A DNA stretch of 64,000 bases from Stramonita haemastoma (GCA_030674155.1 CM060327.1:16557302-16621301), one strand, 5' to 3'. Positions 1 through 10,862 are shown, numbered from the stretch's first letter. The notes: generated by a model not told the origin, from the sequence alone. A program made the numbers and translations.

Positions 1-119
1 GCGCGCGCACAACACACACACTCATACACAAAGACACATACACATATACACACATATACACACACAGACACACATACACAGACACAGACACAGACACAGA
101 CCACACACACACACGCACA

Positions 120-177
<58 letters not shown>

Positions 178-185
178 CACACACA
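1..185. repeat. (CA)n compound microsatellite
   Basis: Imperfect then pure CA dinucleotides with GACA and CATA variants; touches the left edge, so its true length is unknown. The cysteine/valine-rich open frame on the reverse strand is only translated repeat. Confidence 0.97.
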
Positions 186-234
186 GATTGTGACACAGAG
201 GGAGCAAAACATTTCTGTTTAATTTCTAAGGCAC

Positions 235-565
235 CTAGCTGCCTTTTTACATCTAGTCTGTGTGCATGATTATGTGGTTTTGTACATTTTGAAATCCTTT
301 CACTCCGTTTAAACGTTTAAACGTGTGCGTAAAATTTTCTGCGTGCGTTTGCACACGAGACCATGGTTTGAAGTATCATCTTAAAGACATGGAGTCTGGG
401 GAGGTAGGGGAGTGGAATTAGCACTGATGTCACTCGAGGGGATGGAGAGGTGGGATGGGGGTCCCCTTCAATGGACATCGGATCTGGATCTCGGTGGTGG
501 CTCGAACCCTGGCTTGAACTCAGGCCGGCAGATCACAAAGTGCAATGCGCAATGGTCTAACCGTC
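235..565 (-). mobile_element. SINE family A copy, diverged
   Basis: Read on the minus strand it has a degenerate tRNA-like head near 480-560, then the block equivalent to 'gttaacatcagtgc', the shared central core near 370-390, and the 'acgcacgcagaa' segment near 325-345. Many substitutions against the best copy (8768-9092) indicate an old insertion. Family A order on its sense strand is tRNA-like head, linker, central core, 'ggccattgtgtgcc' block, then an A-rich 'attatcctcgatataaaa' tail. Confidence 0.7.
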
Positions 566-569
566 AGTT

Positions 570-660
570 ATCCTGTAAGACAAGCAAACATACAGATAGA
601 CAGAAACAGACAGTCAGACAGTCACACAGACAGACAGACTGACAGGACAAACAGACAGAT
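570..660. repeat. CAGA-rich simple repeat
   Basis: Short imperfect run of cagacagacaga units following the SINE head. No other feature seen in it. Confidence 0.8.
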
Positions 661-699
661 AAATCATCCTTTTTGCCACATTATAAGACCCTACTTTAA

Positions 700-1075
700 T
701 AGCTCTAGTTTTTCCAGGCAATAAATTCCAGCCTGTCCACTCCTCTTTCTTCGGAACAAGTCAAACGCAGCATCATCGCTTGATCACAGCCAACCGCTTA
801 GGACCCTTCCCTCTTCCCCACAGTACACATGGTGCTAGCAGAGAGAGCTAAAAATGCTTTCCGCTTCAGAGATTCGCTTTTCCTCATGCTACACTACCTC
901 AACTGTACACATGGACCAATTTTTGTCCCCTTTTTTAATCTGTACTGCAAAACATGAAGGTACTGTAGCAAGAGAAATGTGTGAGATAAGGACTGCATCG
1001 TTCTCTTTCTTTGTCGAATACTCAGACAGCAACTATTGTTGTCTGTCATTTATAAGCAAAAATGCGTTGTGCTGC
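700..1075 (+). repeat. Interspersed repeat X, copy 1
   Basis: Shares a colinear set of blocks with 2375-2640 and 3545-3850: 'ggcaataaattccag', 'atcatcgcttgatcac', a 'ctacactacctcaactg' block and a 'ttgttgtctgt' end. The blocks keep the same order in all copies, so this is one dispersed element of about 300-370 bp. I cannot classify it; no coding capacity is visible. Confidence 0.6.
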
Positions 1076-1187
1076 TGTTAAGCGCCTGACAAGTCAAGCC
1101 CAGCGCATACGAATTAAGCTTGGGAGATATCAATTGTTATCTTTAAAATTGTTTGTGGAAAAAAGCAGGAGAATGAACTGAGTTAAA

Positions 1188-1437
1188 TGTAAAAGGTAAA
1201 GGTGAAGGTGTCCCATAACTTATGTGTCTCAGGGGAACGAGGCATCAGGGACCTCAGCTTCTCTAGGGGCCAGCACACTGAGGCGGCGCCCATCTCCTCT
1301 CCCTCGCTGCTTTACCTTCCTTGAGCCTAAAGAGAGCAAGTACCCATTTACAGCTGGATGAACTGGGAGACTGTTCTGAAGCCAAGGTGCGCAAACGGTC
1401 ACGTCACCCATCCAAATGGTAACCACGCTCGATGCTA
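1188..1437 (-). mobile_element. SINE family C copy, head truncated
   Basis: The minus strand contains the family C body (the 'tacccatttacagctg' block, the 'ggagaggagatggg' block, and 'gttatgggacacc' at the tail). The tRNA-like head present in the full copies (34928-35220 and 25750-26035) is missing: the element stops exactly where a CA microsatellite begins. Confidence 0.85.
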
Positions 1438-1457
1438 CACACACACACACACACACA

Positions 1458-1505
<48 letters not shown>

Positions 1506-1609
1506 CACACACACACACACACACACATATATACACACAACACAAACACACACACTCACACACACACATAAACATACACACACATAAAACACACACGCTC
1601 GTGCACACA
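1437..1609. repeat. (CA)n microsatellite
   Basis: About 170 bp of CA with ACAC/CATA interruptions, abutting the truncated end of a family C SINE. Open frames on both strands (His/Thr-rich or Cys/Val-rich) are translated repeat. Confidence 0.97.
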
Positions 1610-1984
1610 CTCGCGCAATTTCCAGCTTCGTAACACGGCCTTACTGCAGAAGAAGTAGAGATAAATAAGACAAAAGTTAATGTGCCATACAACGATCAAA
1701 ATTTGCTTTTTTAACAGGAAGAGCATATCCATTCACCAAGCAGTTTATATTGAACTATCAATGCTTCACCAAGCACAGCTTTGAACTAGAAAAAAAGCCT
1801 TGCACCGCTGATGGAATATCAATGGCGTGGAGTTGTGCATGACCCGATCCTGAATGCGTAGATTATTTCTACCAGACGCTTTATTGATAACGCAATTAAA
1901 CAAGTGAGAAAATTAAAGTAAGGTCTATAATAACAAATTAAGCATTCTCTAAAAGAAGTTTAGGTACGCATGGCCGCATGTACT

Positions 1985-2055
1985 GCACACACCTAGCACA
2001 CAGACGTACACACACAGACACACACAGACACAGACACATAGACACGCACGCGCGC
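1985..2055. repeat. Imperfect CA/CG repeat
   Basis: Degenerate cacaca with a short alternating cgcgcgcg stretch near 2048-2057. Between 1610 and 1985 I see only unclassified unique-looking sequence. Confidence 0.75.
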
Positions 2056-2169
2056 GCATGAGCGCGTACACAAGCATACACGCACCATATTCACCACATA
2101 CACCCAGATAGAAAGAGACGGACAAGGAGAATCCGGAACAAGAGAAAACCAATAAGAAAGAAAACAAAT

Positions 2170-2322
2170 AGAAGATAAAGGAAGGGAAAAAACAGGAGAA
2201 AGATAGAGAATGAGAGAAAGAGACAGAGAGGGAGAAAGAGAAACAGAGACAGACAGACAGACAGACAGAGAAAGAATCGAGAGAGAGACAGAGTCAGAGC
2301 GAGAAAGAAAGAGAGAGAGAGC
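2170..2322. repeat. GA-rich purine tract
   Basis: About 150 bp of almost pure purine on the + strand (gaga, gaaa and cagacaga units). Simple sequence with no coding signal. Confidence 0.9.
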
Positions 2323-2374
2323 TTATAACTTTATCAGGTTCTTTGATTCCAGTAAACTACCCTCTGCAAGCAGC

Positions 2375-2640
2375 AGATTTTAGCGTGTCAAATTCATTGT
2401 CTTGTCAGATCTATCATTGCTTGATTGCACTAAAGCAATTGCAGTTTTCTCCTTTTTCTGCACAGAAATCACTTCATAAAACCAGCATGGTTTTGTAACT
2501 GTATAACTGAAGCAGTTTTCATCCTTTCAGCTACACTGCATCAGATGCAAGACAATTTTTGTGTCTTTAAACTTGTCCTGCAGGCAAAAACCCAGACATG
2601 ACGTGAAATGTATTATAAGGATGATTAAACATTCCAAATT
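2375..2640 (+). repeat. Interspersed repeat X, copy 2
   Basis: Colinear with copies at 700 and 3545: 'atcattgcttgattgc', 'agaaatcacttcat', and a 'catcagatgcaag ... gtctttaaac' block. At 2675-2715 a tRNA-like head follows ('agcggttagaatatggga'), matching what follows copy 3, so repeat X and this head may belong to one element. Confidence 0.6.
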
Positions 2641-2744
2641 GCTGAGGATATGCATGTTTTGGAGAAAATAAAAAAACCTAGCGGTTAGAATATGGGACTC
2701 GTTATCTGACGATCATTTCTTTTTTCTCTTTTCTTTTAAAGTCA

Positions 2745-2855
2745 TTTCTTTCGAGGAAAATAAAATAGGCATGTTATATGCTTTTTTAAAATATCCTGTC
2801 CTCGTATGTATGCAGTATTGTCAAATTTTGTCATCTGTTTCCATGTGAAACGGAT
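2745..2855 (-). mobile_element. SINE family A fragment, tail half
   Basis: Minus-strand match to the family A tail: 'tatcctgtcctcgtatgtatgcag' resembles the 'tatccagtccccgtgtg' part of better copies, followed by 'ttttgtcatctgtt'. Truncated before the central core. Confidence 0.6.
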
Positions 2856-2944
2856 CAAGTTGCTGCTGTGGTTGTCTTTAAGAATCTGGGTTTTTTTTTC
2901 TAGAGTTATCCTGGCTCTAACCCTATTCCCCTGCAAGCCTTGTA

Positions 2945-3070
2945 CATTAGGCTATAAACTGAGGTCCTGTGTGCAAACAAAGAAAGACATATCACATGCA
3001 AGTGCAAAATCTTCCGTGTTTGGAAAAAACAGTAGGTGAGCTATGACCAGTTTTACAGGCAGCGAATACA
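2945..3070 (+). mobile_element. SINE family A fragment, core half
   Basis: Plus-strand 'ggctataaactgaggtcc' matches the shared central core, followed by diverged downstream sequence. It lies opposite in orientation to the 2745-2855 fragment, making a small inverted pair. Confidence 0.55.
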
Positions 3071-3095
3071 TCCAAAATACCGACAGCGTTCAAAT

Positions 3096-3315
3096 GGATT
3101 TTTCTTCTGGAGTTAACATCAGTGCCGACTCCACTCCCCACCAAAAGTCATTCGAATGAGACTATAAACCGAGGGTCCTTGTGCGAACACACGCAGAACA
3201 CCTTGCGCGCACGTTAAAATCCGTTCCGTTTTTTCGGATTAGTAGGCCATTGTGTGCCAGTGGGAATGGATGGCAACATTACAAAACTGCATCACCACAC
3301 AGATATGCATACATC
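3096..3315 (+). mobile_element. SINE family A copy, 5' truncated
   Basis: Carries 'ctggagttaacatcagtgc', then 'gagactataaaccgag', then 'gtaggccattgtgtgcc' and 'aaaactgcat' in family order. The tRNA-like head is absent and the tail ends early. Confidence 0.85.
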
Positions 3316-3374
3316 CAAAAGGACACCAGAAAGACAGAATAACTAGAATAGGAAAAAAGACAAAGAGGAGTGAG

Positions 3375-3500
3375 AGACAGCTCTACGAGGGAGAGAGAGG
3401 GGAGAGAGGGAGAGAGAACAGAAGACAGACAGACAGACAGACAGACACATTAACTGACTGCCGTTAAAGAGAAAGAGAGAGAAACAGAGAGGGCATGAAC
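3375..3500. repeat. GA and CAGA simple repeats
   Basis: Purine-rich gaga units, a cagacagacaga run near 3424-3448, then gaga again. No other feature. Confidence 0.85.
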
Positions 3501-3544
3501 ACAGACTTAACCCTAGACCTTCACGAGGCTCATAAACCTCCCAA

Positions 3545-3850
3545 TAAACACACTCTTTTCCAGACAATAAATTCCAGCGCGTTAAGCCCTCTTTCTTCCC
3601 ACCTTGTCAAACGTATCATCGCTTGATCACAACAAAGCAGCTGGCATCATTCCCCACTTCCATACAAAAATCACTTCAAGAGAGACAACTACGCTCCGCA
3701 ATGGCAGCGATTTACCTTCCCTTCGCTCCACTGCCTCAGATGCAAAGGCCATTTTCTGTCTCTTTAAAACTGGCAATGCTGTGAACACGGAAATGGTGCG
3801 TCAGAAAACATGTTTGATGAAAGAACTTTGTTGTCTGTGTTTCTGAGAGA
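3545..3850 (+). repeat. Interspersed repeat X, copy 3
   Basis: Best-aligned partner of copies 1 and 2 ('cagacaataaattccagc', 'tatcatcgcttgatcac', 'aaaatcacttcaagag', 'cactgcctcagatgcaaag', 'ctttgttgtctgtg'). The 80-residue frame over it has no recognisable domain and is not conserved in the other copies. Confidence 0.6.
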
Positions 3851-3894
3851 GGTGTGCGTGAGACGAGAGGGGGTTGGAGGGGTTGGGGAGGAGA

Positions 3895-3907
3895 GGGGGG
3901 GGGGGGG
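3895..3907. repeat. G13 homopolymer
   Basis: Thirteen consecutive G within a longer G-rich stretch (3868-3915); a possible quadruplex-forming site on the + strand. Confidence 0.9.
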
Positions 3908-3909
3908 AG

Positions 3910-3990
3910 GCGGTAGAAGGTTAGAATATGGGACTTCTGATTTGACAGTAAAACAGTGGGACGGGGGTTCGTGTCGCCATGACAGTGTCT
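3910..3990 (+). mobile_element. tRNA-like SINE head
   Basis: Contains an A-box-like 'aaggttagaatatgggac' and a B-box-like 'gggggttcgtgtc' at tRNA spacing. There is no acceptor-stem pairing or CCA context, so this is a retroposon promoter remnant rather than a tRNA gene. It resembles the head at 2675. Confidence 0.5.
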
Positions 3991-4062
3991 ATTGGAGCAA
4001 ATTTCCCCCCTTGGATTTCACTAATAGTACTAATGATCCCCTGAATGTTAAGCTGGAGAACA

Positions 4063-4099
4063 TACAACAACAACAACAACGACAACAACAACAACAGCT
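4063..4099. repeat. (CAA)n repeat
   Basis: Short caa trinucleotide run with one gac interruption. Confidence 0.9.
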
Positions 4100-4138
4100 A
4101 CTAAGAGCGAGGGGCAGTACTTTCTTTCTTGTTCACAT

Positions 4139-4268
<130 letters not shown>

Positions 4269-4392
4269 ACAACATATTGAACATTTCCGAGATATGGTTC
4301 CAATCGCGATGATTTGATGTAAATTGTTTACGGTTCGATTTGATTGATTTATTTGATTCCTTCCGTATGTGAATGGGCTTACACATTAAAAT

Positions 4393-4501
4393 CAATTGTC
4401 ATTGTCATTGTCATTGTCATTGTCATTCTCTCTCTTCTCTCTTGCTCTCTATCTCTCTCTCTCTCTCTCTCATCTCTCTTTCTATCTCTATCTCTATCTC
4501 T

Positions 4502-4571
<70 letters not shown>
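4393..4571. repeat. (TCATTG)n then (CT)n
   Basis: About five perfect tcattg hexamers (4396-4428) run directly into a CT microsatellite with ctat variants. The junction suggests one slippage-prone locus. Confidence 0.93.
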
Positions 4572-5001
4572 TGTGGGTCTGTCTGTACGTCTCTCTGTCC
4601 GTTTGTTTGTTTCTCTGTCTGTCATTCTACCGTCTGTTGTGACTGGCTGCTTGCTGATTAGTTGATCCTGGTTAGCTTGTTTTATTTCTTTTAAACAGTT
4701 AGTCTAAAAATGGGATTTATTTTGCTTTCTCTCTGTTTTTTTTCCTGTGGAAGAAAAAGCAAAGATAAAAAGACATATAAACATAAAAGTCAAAGAGAAA
4801 AAAGGGCTAGGCTATTTAATAAACATCAGACAACGAACAACAAAATACATGAACATTAAAAAAACAACAGATAAATCAACAAAATATTAGTTACGGTTAG
4901 AACACTTTAAAACTTTTAGCAAATTGCCTTTTTTCGTGTTTACTTTTGTCTTTCTTTCTTTCTTGTGTGCGTATGTGGGTGGGTGGGTGTTTTGTTGTTT
5001 T

Positions 5002-5003
<2 letters not shown>

Positions 5004-5092
<89 letters not shown>

Positions 5093-5112
5093 TGTGTGTG
5101 TGTGCGTGTGCT
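5004..5112. repeat. (GT)n microsatellite
   Basis: GT dinucleotides broken twice by GGTG. The flanking 4680-5000 and 5113-5460 hold A/T-rich unclassified sequence with no supported gene. Confidence 0.97.
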
Positions 5113-5461
5113 GAGTCTTCCTTCTAGGGAGAGGAGAGGGTTATTTTTATTTTTTTTGTATTTTCAAACAAAACTATTCTAAAATGACATTTTCCCTCCA
5201 TGCTGAGCAAGACTGCTCTTTGTACTATTAATATGTTTTTCAATTTTGCTTCTGTGGGGTACTTATGAACAATAAAACAAGCAGATGATGAAGAATAAAC
5301 AATTGTATTGTGTGTTCCTCTTGACGTTCTCTGTTCCCTGTGGCGCCAGGCTTTTCAGTTCTGCCGCTGTAACAAAGGTTTTACAGCTGTATTTTCATGC
5401 TTAAGTTGGCATGATGCTTTTACCGTAATATACAGTTTTAAGTGTAGCAGCAGTACTCTTG

Positions 5462-5463
<2 letters not shown>

Positions 5464-5493
<30 letters not shown>

Positions 5494-5495
5494 AC

Positions 5496-5530
<35 letters not shown>

Positions 5531-5565
5531 ATAGACATATATAGATATATATATATATATATGTT

Positions 5566-5660
<95 letters not shown>

Positions 5661-5666
5661 AGAGAT
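5464..5666. repeat. Compound (CA)n-(TA)n-(GA)n
   Basis: CA (5464-5526), a short TATA block (5534-5562), then about 95 bp of GA (5571-5666). A three-part compound microsatellite. Confidence 0.97.
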
Positions 5667-5746
5667 GTGTGTGTGTGTTCATTTGTAAGTGTATTTGTGT
5701 GGTGTGATTTTTCTAATGGAATTCTTTTTTTCGAGGATATTTATGG

Positions 5747-5769
5747 TGTGTGTGTGTGGTTGGTGTGTG

Positions 5770-5836
<67 letters not shown>

Positions 5837-5970
5837 CGCGCCGCGCGCGTGTGTGTATGTGTGCGATTGTTTGTGTTTATTTGTGTGAATGTGCTTGTGT
5901 GCGTGTGCTTGTGTGTGTGTGAGCGCGCGCATGTGTGTATTATGTGTGCGTGTTTGTGTGTGTGTGCGCG
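5747..5970. repeat. (GT)n with GC-alternating segment
   Basis: Long GT run to about 5827, then 'gcgcgcgtgcgcgccgcgcg', then degenerate GT/GC. Alternating purine-pyrimidine throughout. Confidence 0.95.
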
Positions 5971-6370
5971 TGCGTGCATCTGCCTGCCCTTGTTCATGTG
6001 TCTGTGTGCATGTAGTGTATGTTCGTGGTGTCTCTCTGTCCGTCTACCTAAGTTGGCTTTGGGTGAAGTAGTGATAAGGATTGATTATTGTCGATTGTTT
6101 GCATGCTGCTCCTTTTCTGGATGGTTTACTAATTCATTGATTTATCAATTTCTTGCTTGCACGCTAGGTGGCTGATTTATTCCTTCATTTATTTTTTCTT
6201 TGGTTTATTGCAAACTCGCTCTGTCTACCTCGCTTCTTTAAAACTCGATTCACGCTAACGCACCTTATTTCTAACGCAATTCCCACTAACAATTTTCTTC
6301 TCTCTCTCTATTTAACTCGATTATCAGTAATTCCTCTCTTCTGTCTGAATCCATTCCCGCTAGATTTTTT

Positions 6371-6392
6371 TCTCTCTCTCTCTCTCTCTCTC

Positions 6393-6465
<73 letters not shown>
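6371..6465. repeat. (CT)n microsatellite
   Basis: CT repeat with small interruptions that leads directly into the 6466-6935 minisatellite; the minisatellite unit begins with the same CTCTCT motif. From 5971 to 6370 no supported feature. Confidence 0.95.
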
Positions 6466-6469
<4 letters not shown>

Positions 6470-6935
6470 CAGTTCCCGTTAACTCCTTTCTTCTCTCTGA
6501 ATCAGTTCCCGTTAACTCCTTCTTTCTCTCTGAATCAGTTCCCGTTAACTCCTTTCTTCTCTCTCTGAATCAGTTCCCGTTAACTCCTTTCTTCTCTCTG
6601 AATCAGTTCCCGTTAACTCCTCTCTCTGAATCAGTTCCCGTTAACTCCTCTCTCTGAATCAGTTCCCGTTAACTCCTCTCTTATCTCTCTGAATCAGTTC
6701 CCGTAACTCCTCTCTCTGAATCAGTTCCCGTTAACTCCTCTCTTATCTCTCTGAATCAGTTCCCGTAACTCCTCTCTCTGAATCAGTTCCCGTTAACTCC
6801 TCTCTCTGAATCAGTTCCCGTTAACTCCTTTCTTCTCTCTGAATCAGTTCCCCTTAACTCCTCTCTTCTCTCTGAATCAATTCCCATTAACTCCTTTCAT
6901 CTCTCTCTGAATCAGTTCCCGTTAACTCTTTTTTC
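6466..6935. repeat. Minisatellite, ~26-33 bp unit, ~15 copies
   Basis: Units read 'gaatcagttcccgttaactc' plus a variable-length CT-rich spacer. About 15 copies; the 20-bp part is almost invariant while the CT spacer varies (ctctct, ctttcttctctct, ctctcttatctct). Two copies share the same 1-bp deletion ('cccgtaactcc'), consistent with duplication of a block of units. Later units (6840-6900) are more diverged. Confidence 0.95.
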
Positions 6936-7130
6936 TTTCTCTCAAACTCGATTCCCACTAAAATCTGCTGTGACATAAAGGGGTCTAATTTTTTTTACTA
7001 AATAAATGAAAAATAAAATTTGATTTTTTAAAAATAAAACTAAAATTAAACTAAAATTAACGATAAATGTCAGGTAAGTGAAAGGCTGCAGGGTCTGTTT
7101 TTAACTTTAGACCACATTCAGCGTTTAGTA

Positions 7131-7166
7131 CCCCCCCCCCCCCACCGCCCCCCCCCCCCCCCCCCC
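7131..7166. repeat. C-rich homopolymer tract
   Basis: Thirty-six positions that are all C except an 'accg' interruption. 6936-7130 is AT-rich; 7167-7760 shows no supported feature. Confidence 0.9.
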
Positions 7167-7760
7167 TGACAACGGATTTATACTTAGCAGTGGAAACTGA
7201 CTGAACGTGACGTCCACTCAGGGGCAATGATTTGATCCCATCCCTCCGAGATGTATCCTGAGGAATCTGACTCAAACTCTGTACAGTAATCTTTTTATGC
7301 ATGACAGACAGCAACACAATAAGCCAGACAGGCATACAGGGAGACACATAGAAAATAAAACAGATGAAATAACGACAGCGTCAGAGGCGAGTTATAAAAC
7401 CATAAGTTCTGACCAGAAAAGGGTTGTTATGACAATATTTGGCATTTTCTTTATACAGATGGTCAGGTTGTGATCTGTATTGTTGATAGATGTTACTGTT
7501 TCGGTTCTGGGCGTCTGTTTAGGAAAACTGTTTGTAAGAGAAAGGAGGGAAACGTTATTGGTTTTGTCCTTAGATACTTAGATTGCCATGGTCTGAGTGG
7601 TTGTTTTTCTTCCGTTGTATAGAGATTGAAACAGTGTCTTTATGCAGTCTCTGGCATGGTGTGTTTTAATGCACTGTGTAATTTAGGTACAGGAGCCGTT
7701 GTCTTGTTCGTATAGGCTGGTTTCGCATAACAGGGTTATTTACTGTGTGCAGAAATAGGT

Positions 7761-7786
7761 GAGTGTGTGTGTGTGTGGTGTTGTGT

Positions 7787-7822
<36 letters not shown>

Positions 7823-7892
7823 GTGTATGCTGTGTTTGCATAACGGGTTATGTGTTGTGTGTGCGTATGTGTGGTGTGTGTGTGTGTGTGTG

Positions 7893-7931
<39 letters not shown>

Positions 7932-8038
7932 TGTGTGTATGCGTGCGTGCATATCTGTGTGTATGTGCCTGTTTGTATGCGTGTGCACGCACGCGCGCGC
8001 GCGCGTTTTGTGTGTTGTGTGTGTGCGTGTGTGTGTCA
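7761..8038. repeat. Interrupted (GT)n microsatellite
   Basis: Several GT runs separated by degenerate unique segments and a cgcgcgcgcgcg block near 7990. Overlapping open frames on both strands are translated repeat. Confidence 0.95.
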
Positions 8039-8267
8039 GTATGTGATATTAGACAATTTTGAAAATCTGCCACAAAGAAATTATACTTTGCTTGTGTAAA
8101 TTATAGTTGCATGAGCCAACATCTGTGTCTTCAGTAACTTTCAAATTTGTGAGTGTTTTTCCTTGCCTATGAAGCTAACAAAACTATAGTACTGATGGGG
8201 AAGTATTGTGCCACTATTTGACTTTTTTTTTTATTACGATGGGTAATTTGTTTTATGTGCGTTGAAA

Positions 8268-8360
8268 GCGTGTTGTACACGGTACCTCGGCTTATCGCCT
8301 TATCAGAAAGACTAGCACCCAGACAACCACTCACGTTCTAATGGATAGGAGACAAGTATA
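8268..8360 (-). mobile_element. SINE family B fragment
   Basis: Minus-strand family B segment: 'ggtacctcggcttatcgcct', then 'agactagcacccagac', then 'ctaatggatagg', the part linking the central core to the head in full copies (42416-42830). Confidence 0.65.
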
Positions 8361-8561
8361 AATCATAAACAGGAAGGAGAGTGAGCCAAAACTAAGTTAA
8401 TCAAACTGAGGAGGGAGGAGGGATGCCTTTTAGCAGACCAACCAGAACGAATCAGATGTGTGTTCTCAGAGTACTTCTGACAAAGAGACCCACACGCTGT
8501 AACCATAGATCTCTCTGCCACCGTCATTCATGACTAAGACCTGTGATTGATCATTGGGGAG

Positions 8562-8562
<1 letters not shown>

Positions 8563-8626
<64 letters not shown>

Positions 8627-8675
8627 TGGGGTGGGGGGAGTCTGCGTGTGTGTGTGCGTTGTGTGTGTGTGTGTG

Positions 8676-8735
<60 letters not shown>

Positions 8736-8741
8736 TGTTTA
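8563..8741. repeat. (GT)n microsatellite
   Basis: Two long GT runs around a 'ggggtggggggag' interruption. Confidence 0.97.
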
Positions 8742-8767
8742 TTTTTGTTTTTATTTATTTTATTCTA

Positions 8768-9092
8768 TTATACCGAGGATAATGGGATAAGCACTATGTG
8801 CTGTTTTTCGTCAAGTTCCCGTGTGTATGCAGTTGTGTAAATATTGTCATCTGTTCCAACCGGCACACAATGGCCTACTCTTACGAAAAGCGGAACAGGA
8901 TTTAACGTGTGCGCAAGATGTTCTGCGTGCGTTCGCACACGAGGCCTCAGTTTTTAGTCTCATCCGAAAGACTATTGGGAAGAATGGAATCAGCACTGAT
9001 GTTAACTCCAGAGGAAAAATCCCCTCGACCGGGAATCGAACTCGGGTCGTCAAATTGCCAGCGTAATGTTCTAACCACTAGGTTATCCCGTG
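8768..9092 (-). mobile_element. SINE family A, near full length
   Basis: Best copy for defining the family. Read on the minus strand from 9092: A-box-like 'aacctagtggttagaac', B-box-like 'gagttcgattccc', 'ctggagttaacatcagtgc', 'ttcggatgagac', the 'cgcacgcagaacatcttgcg' block, 'gtaggccattgtgtgcc', and a 'ttatcctcggtata' tail. The internal RNA polymerase III boxes identify a tRNA-derived SINE. It is bracketed by GT microsatellites on both sides. Confidence 0.93.
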
Positions 9093-9100
9093 TGCGTTCA

Positions 9101-9104
<4 letters not shown>

Positions 9105-9170
<66 letters not shown>

Positions 9171-9207
9171 GTGTGTGTGTTTCTGCATGTGTGTGTGTGT
9201 GTGTGTA
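9105..9207. repeat. (GT)n microsatellite
   Basis: About 100 bp of GT starting 12 bp beyond the tRNA-like head of the 8768-9092 SINE. Confidence 0.97.
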
Positions 9208-9744
9208 AGTGAATTGTTTAGCATCTGATGGTGCAGTTCTGCTCTGATGTCTGAATCGTCTGATTGATCGCTTTGACTGTGATGATGATGACGACTGTGG
9301 AATGCTGATGACTATGTTTTCACAACACTCAGTGTACAACAATTAGTACAAACAGAATGGTGTGCATTAATATGAATATTTTTATCACTAGAAATAGTAA
9401 TCATGAGATATTTTTGTTACCAGAAATAGTATTCATTCGATTTAACTCGGGACAATGAGCTGTCGATGGTAGGTGATTGTTGTTTACGTTGCGCTATCAA
9501 CACTGGCCCTGCTTATTCTAGAGGACCAGTTGTGTTGATGTTAATGAATCATCTGCCGCCACTCCTGTCACTGATAATGATCATGAACAGAGCATTGCCA
9601 GGATCATTATTGCTCTCACACTGATCACCTCAACCTCATCTCCTGTTTCTCATATGTTTGTTATAGTTACAAAGACAAGACTACACAATGTTATGCTTTG
9701 GAATGATATGTTGATATTGTCTTCAGCTATGACGAATTATCCTA
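9208..9744. other. No supported feature
   Basis: Unique-looking AT-rich sequence. I see no open frame with gene character, splice chain or repeat match inside the window. Confidence 0.5.
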
Positions 9745-9892
9745 ACACTCTCGTTTTAAAGAAGAAGAGTCCTCTGAAGTTACAATATACGTGCTTGCGT
9801 GGCGACGTACTTAAAAAAAAAACATACACAAAATCTTTTCATCCAGTGTGTACTTTCAATCTCAGAGTGATTTCCAGGTGGGATGAGTGAGT
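9745..9892 (+). repeat. Dispersed repeat Y, copy 1
   Basis: Shares 'gtttt/attttaaag...g...aatcctctgaagtt', then 'ttctcatccaaagtgtact/ttttcatccagtgtgtact' and 'atctcagagtga/tcacagtgaca' in the same order as 48200-48330. Low copy number here, so the boundaries are rough. Confidence 0.45.
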
Positions 9893-10673
9893 CAGGGTGC
9901 ATATTCTGGGTGACGCAAGATTGATCAGCTTAGTAACGCAAAACAACAACCTTAAGCATCAAAATGTCTATTTGTAGCCCGATTGATAATGATTGTTACC
10001 ATATCCAACCCATATGGTACAAACGTTGCACGCATGTACAAAATAATTTTCTGTGTCTGTAAGAACATACTTCTGTACTCAAAAGATATCCAGTTAACTA
10101 ACCATGTCTATATTCTTTTTGTGCTGGGACAACAACAAGAGCAACAACACCGTGTTTGCACACCACACATCAATGTGCTGTACCTAGTTAACCAAGTGAA
10201 CACAGACCTTTGTATCGTCACTGATTGATGTGCACTGCGGGGCCGGACTCGTGTAAATGGAGAGTGAGTCAGCCTTTCATCCAATCTTGATGTCATCGGC
10301 GCCAGAGGATCCGTTTTACATCCTGTACCGTTACAGAAAGAGCAGAATGATGTAGACATCATAACTGACAAATGATGCTCTCACATCAACACAGTAATCA
10401 AACAGGCAGTATCCCTGTCAATATCATGGCTGCTTCAGTCACAGATATAGGGAGTCATCAGGAAGTATAAAGGAAGCAATTCACAAATGACTGCACATAG
10501 TAAATGTTTTCGGGATGCATAACTGTAGTACTCTCATAAGTGATTCCGGTTTGTTTTTCCCCTCGTAGTTTAATAGAGACATTGTCTTCCTTGCATATAT
10601 CTTTATTCCAGAAGCAGTCTAAATATATTTTTCTTCTATAGAAATACTGTGTTGTTTTGCTCCCTTTACATTC

Positions 10674-10862
10674 TTTTTTCTTCTTTTTATTCTTCCCCCT
10701 CTTCTTTTTCTTTTTCTTCTTCTTCCCTCTCCTCCTCCTCCTCCTCCTCCTCCTCCTTCTTCTTCTTCTTCTTCTTCTTCTTCTTCTTCTTCTTCTTCTT
10801 CTTCTTCTCCTTCTTCTCCTTCTTCTCCTTCTGATTTCTTCTTCTTCCTCTTTTCCTCCCCC
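10674..10862. repeat. (TTC/TCC)n polypyrimidine tract
   Basis: About 190 bp nearly pure pyrimidine on the + strand, with a CTC core followed by a long TTC core. The poly-Lys/Glu frame opposite is an artefact. From 9893 to 10673 I see no supported feature. Confidence 0.95.

Noticed and set aside
1229..1692. Cys/Val-rich and His/Thr-rich open frames over CA repeats
   Set aside because: They are direct translations of dinucleotides with no stop codons; the same happens at every CA, CT, GA and GT tract in the window.
9030..9092. Possible tRNA genes at SINE heads (also 25980-26035, 34928-35000, 42280-42345)
   Set aside because: A and B boxes are present but acceptor stems do not pair and a SINE body follows; these are tRNA-derived promoters, not tRNA genes.
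10108..10371. 87-residue minus-strand frame, ordinary composition
   Set aside because: No motif, no start context or splice partner; length is within chance expectation for this much sequence.
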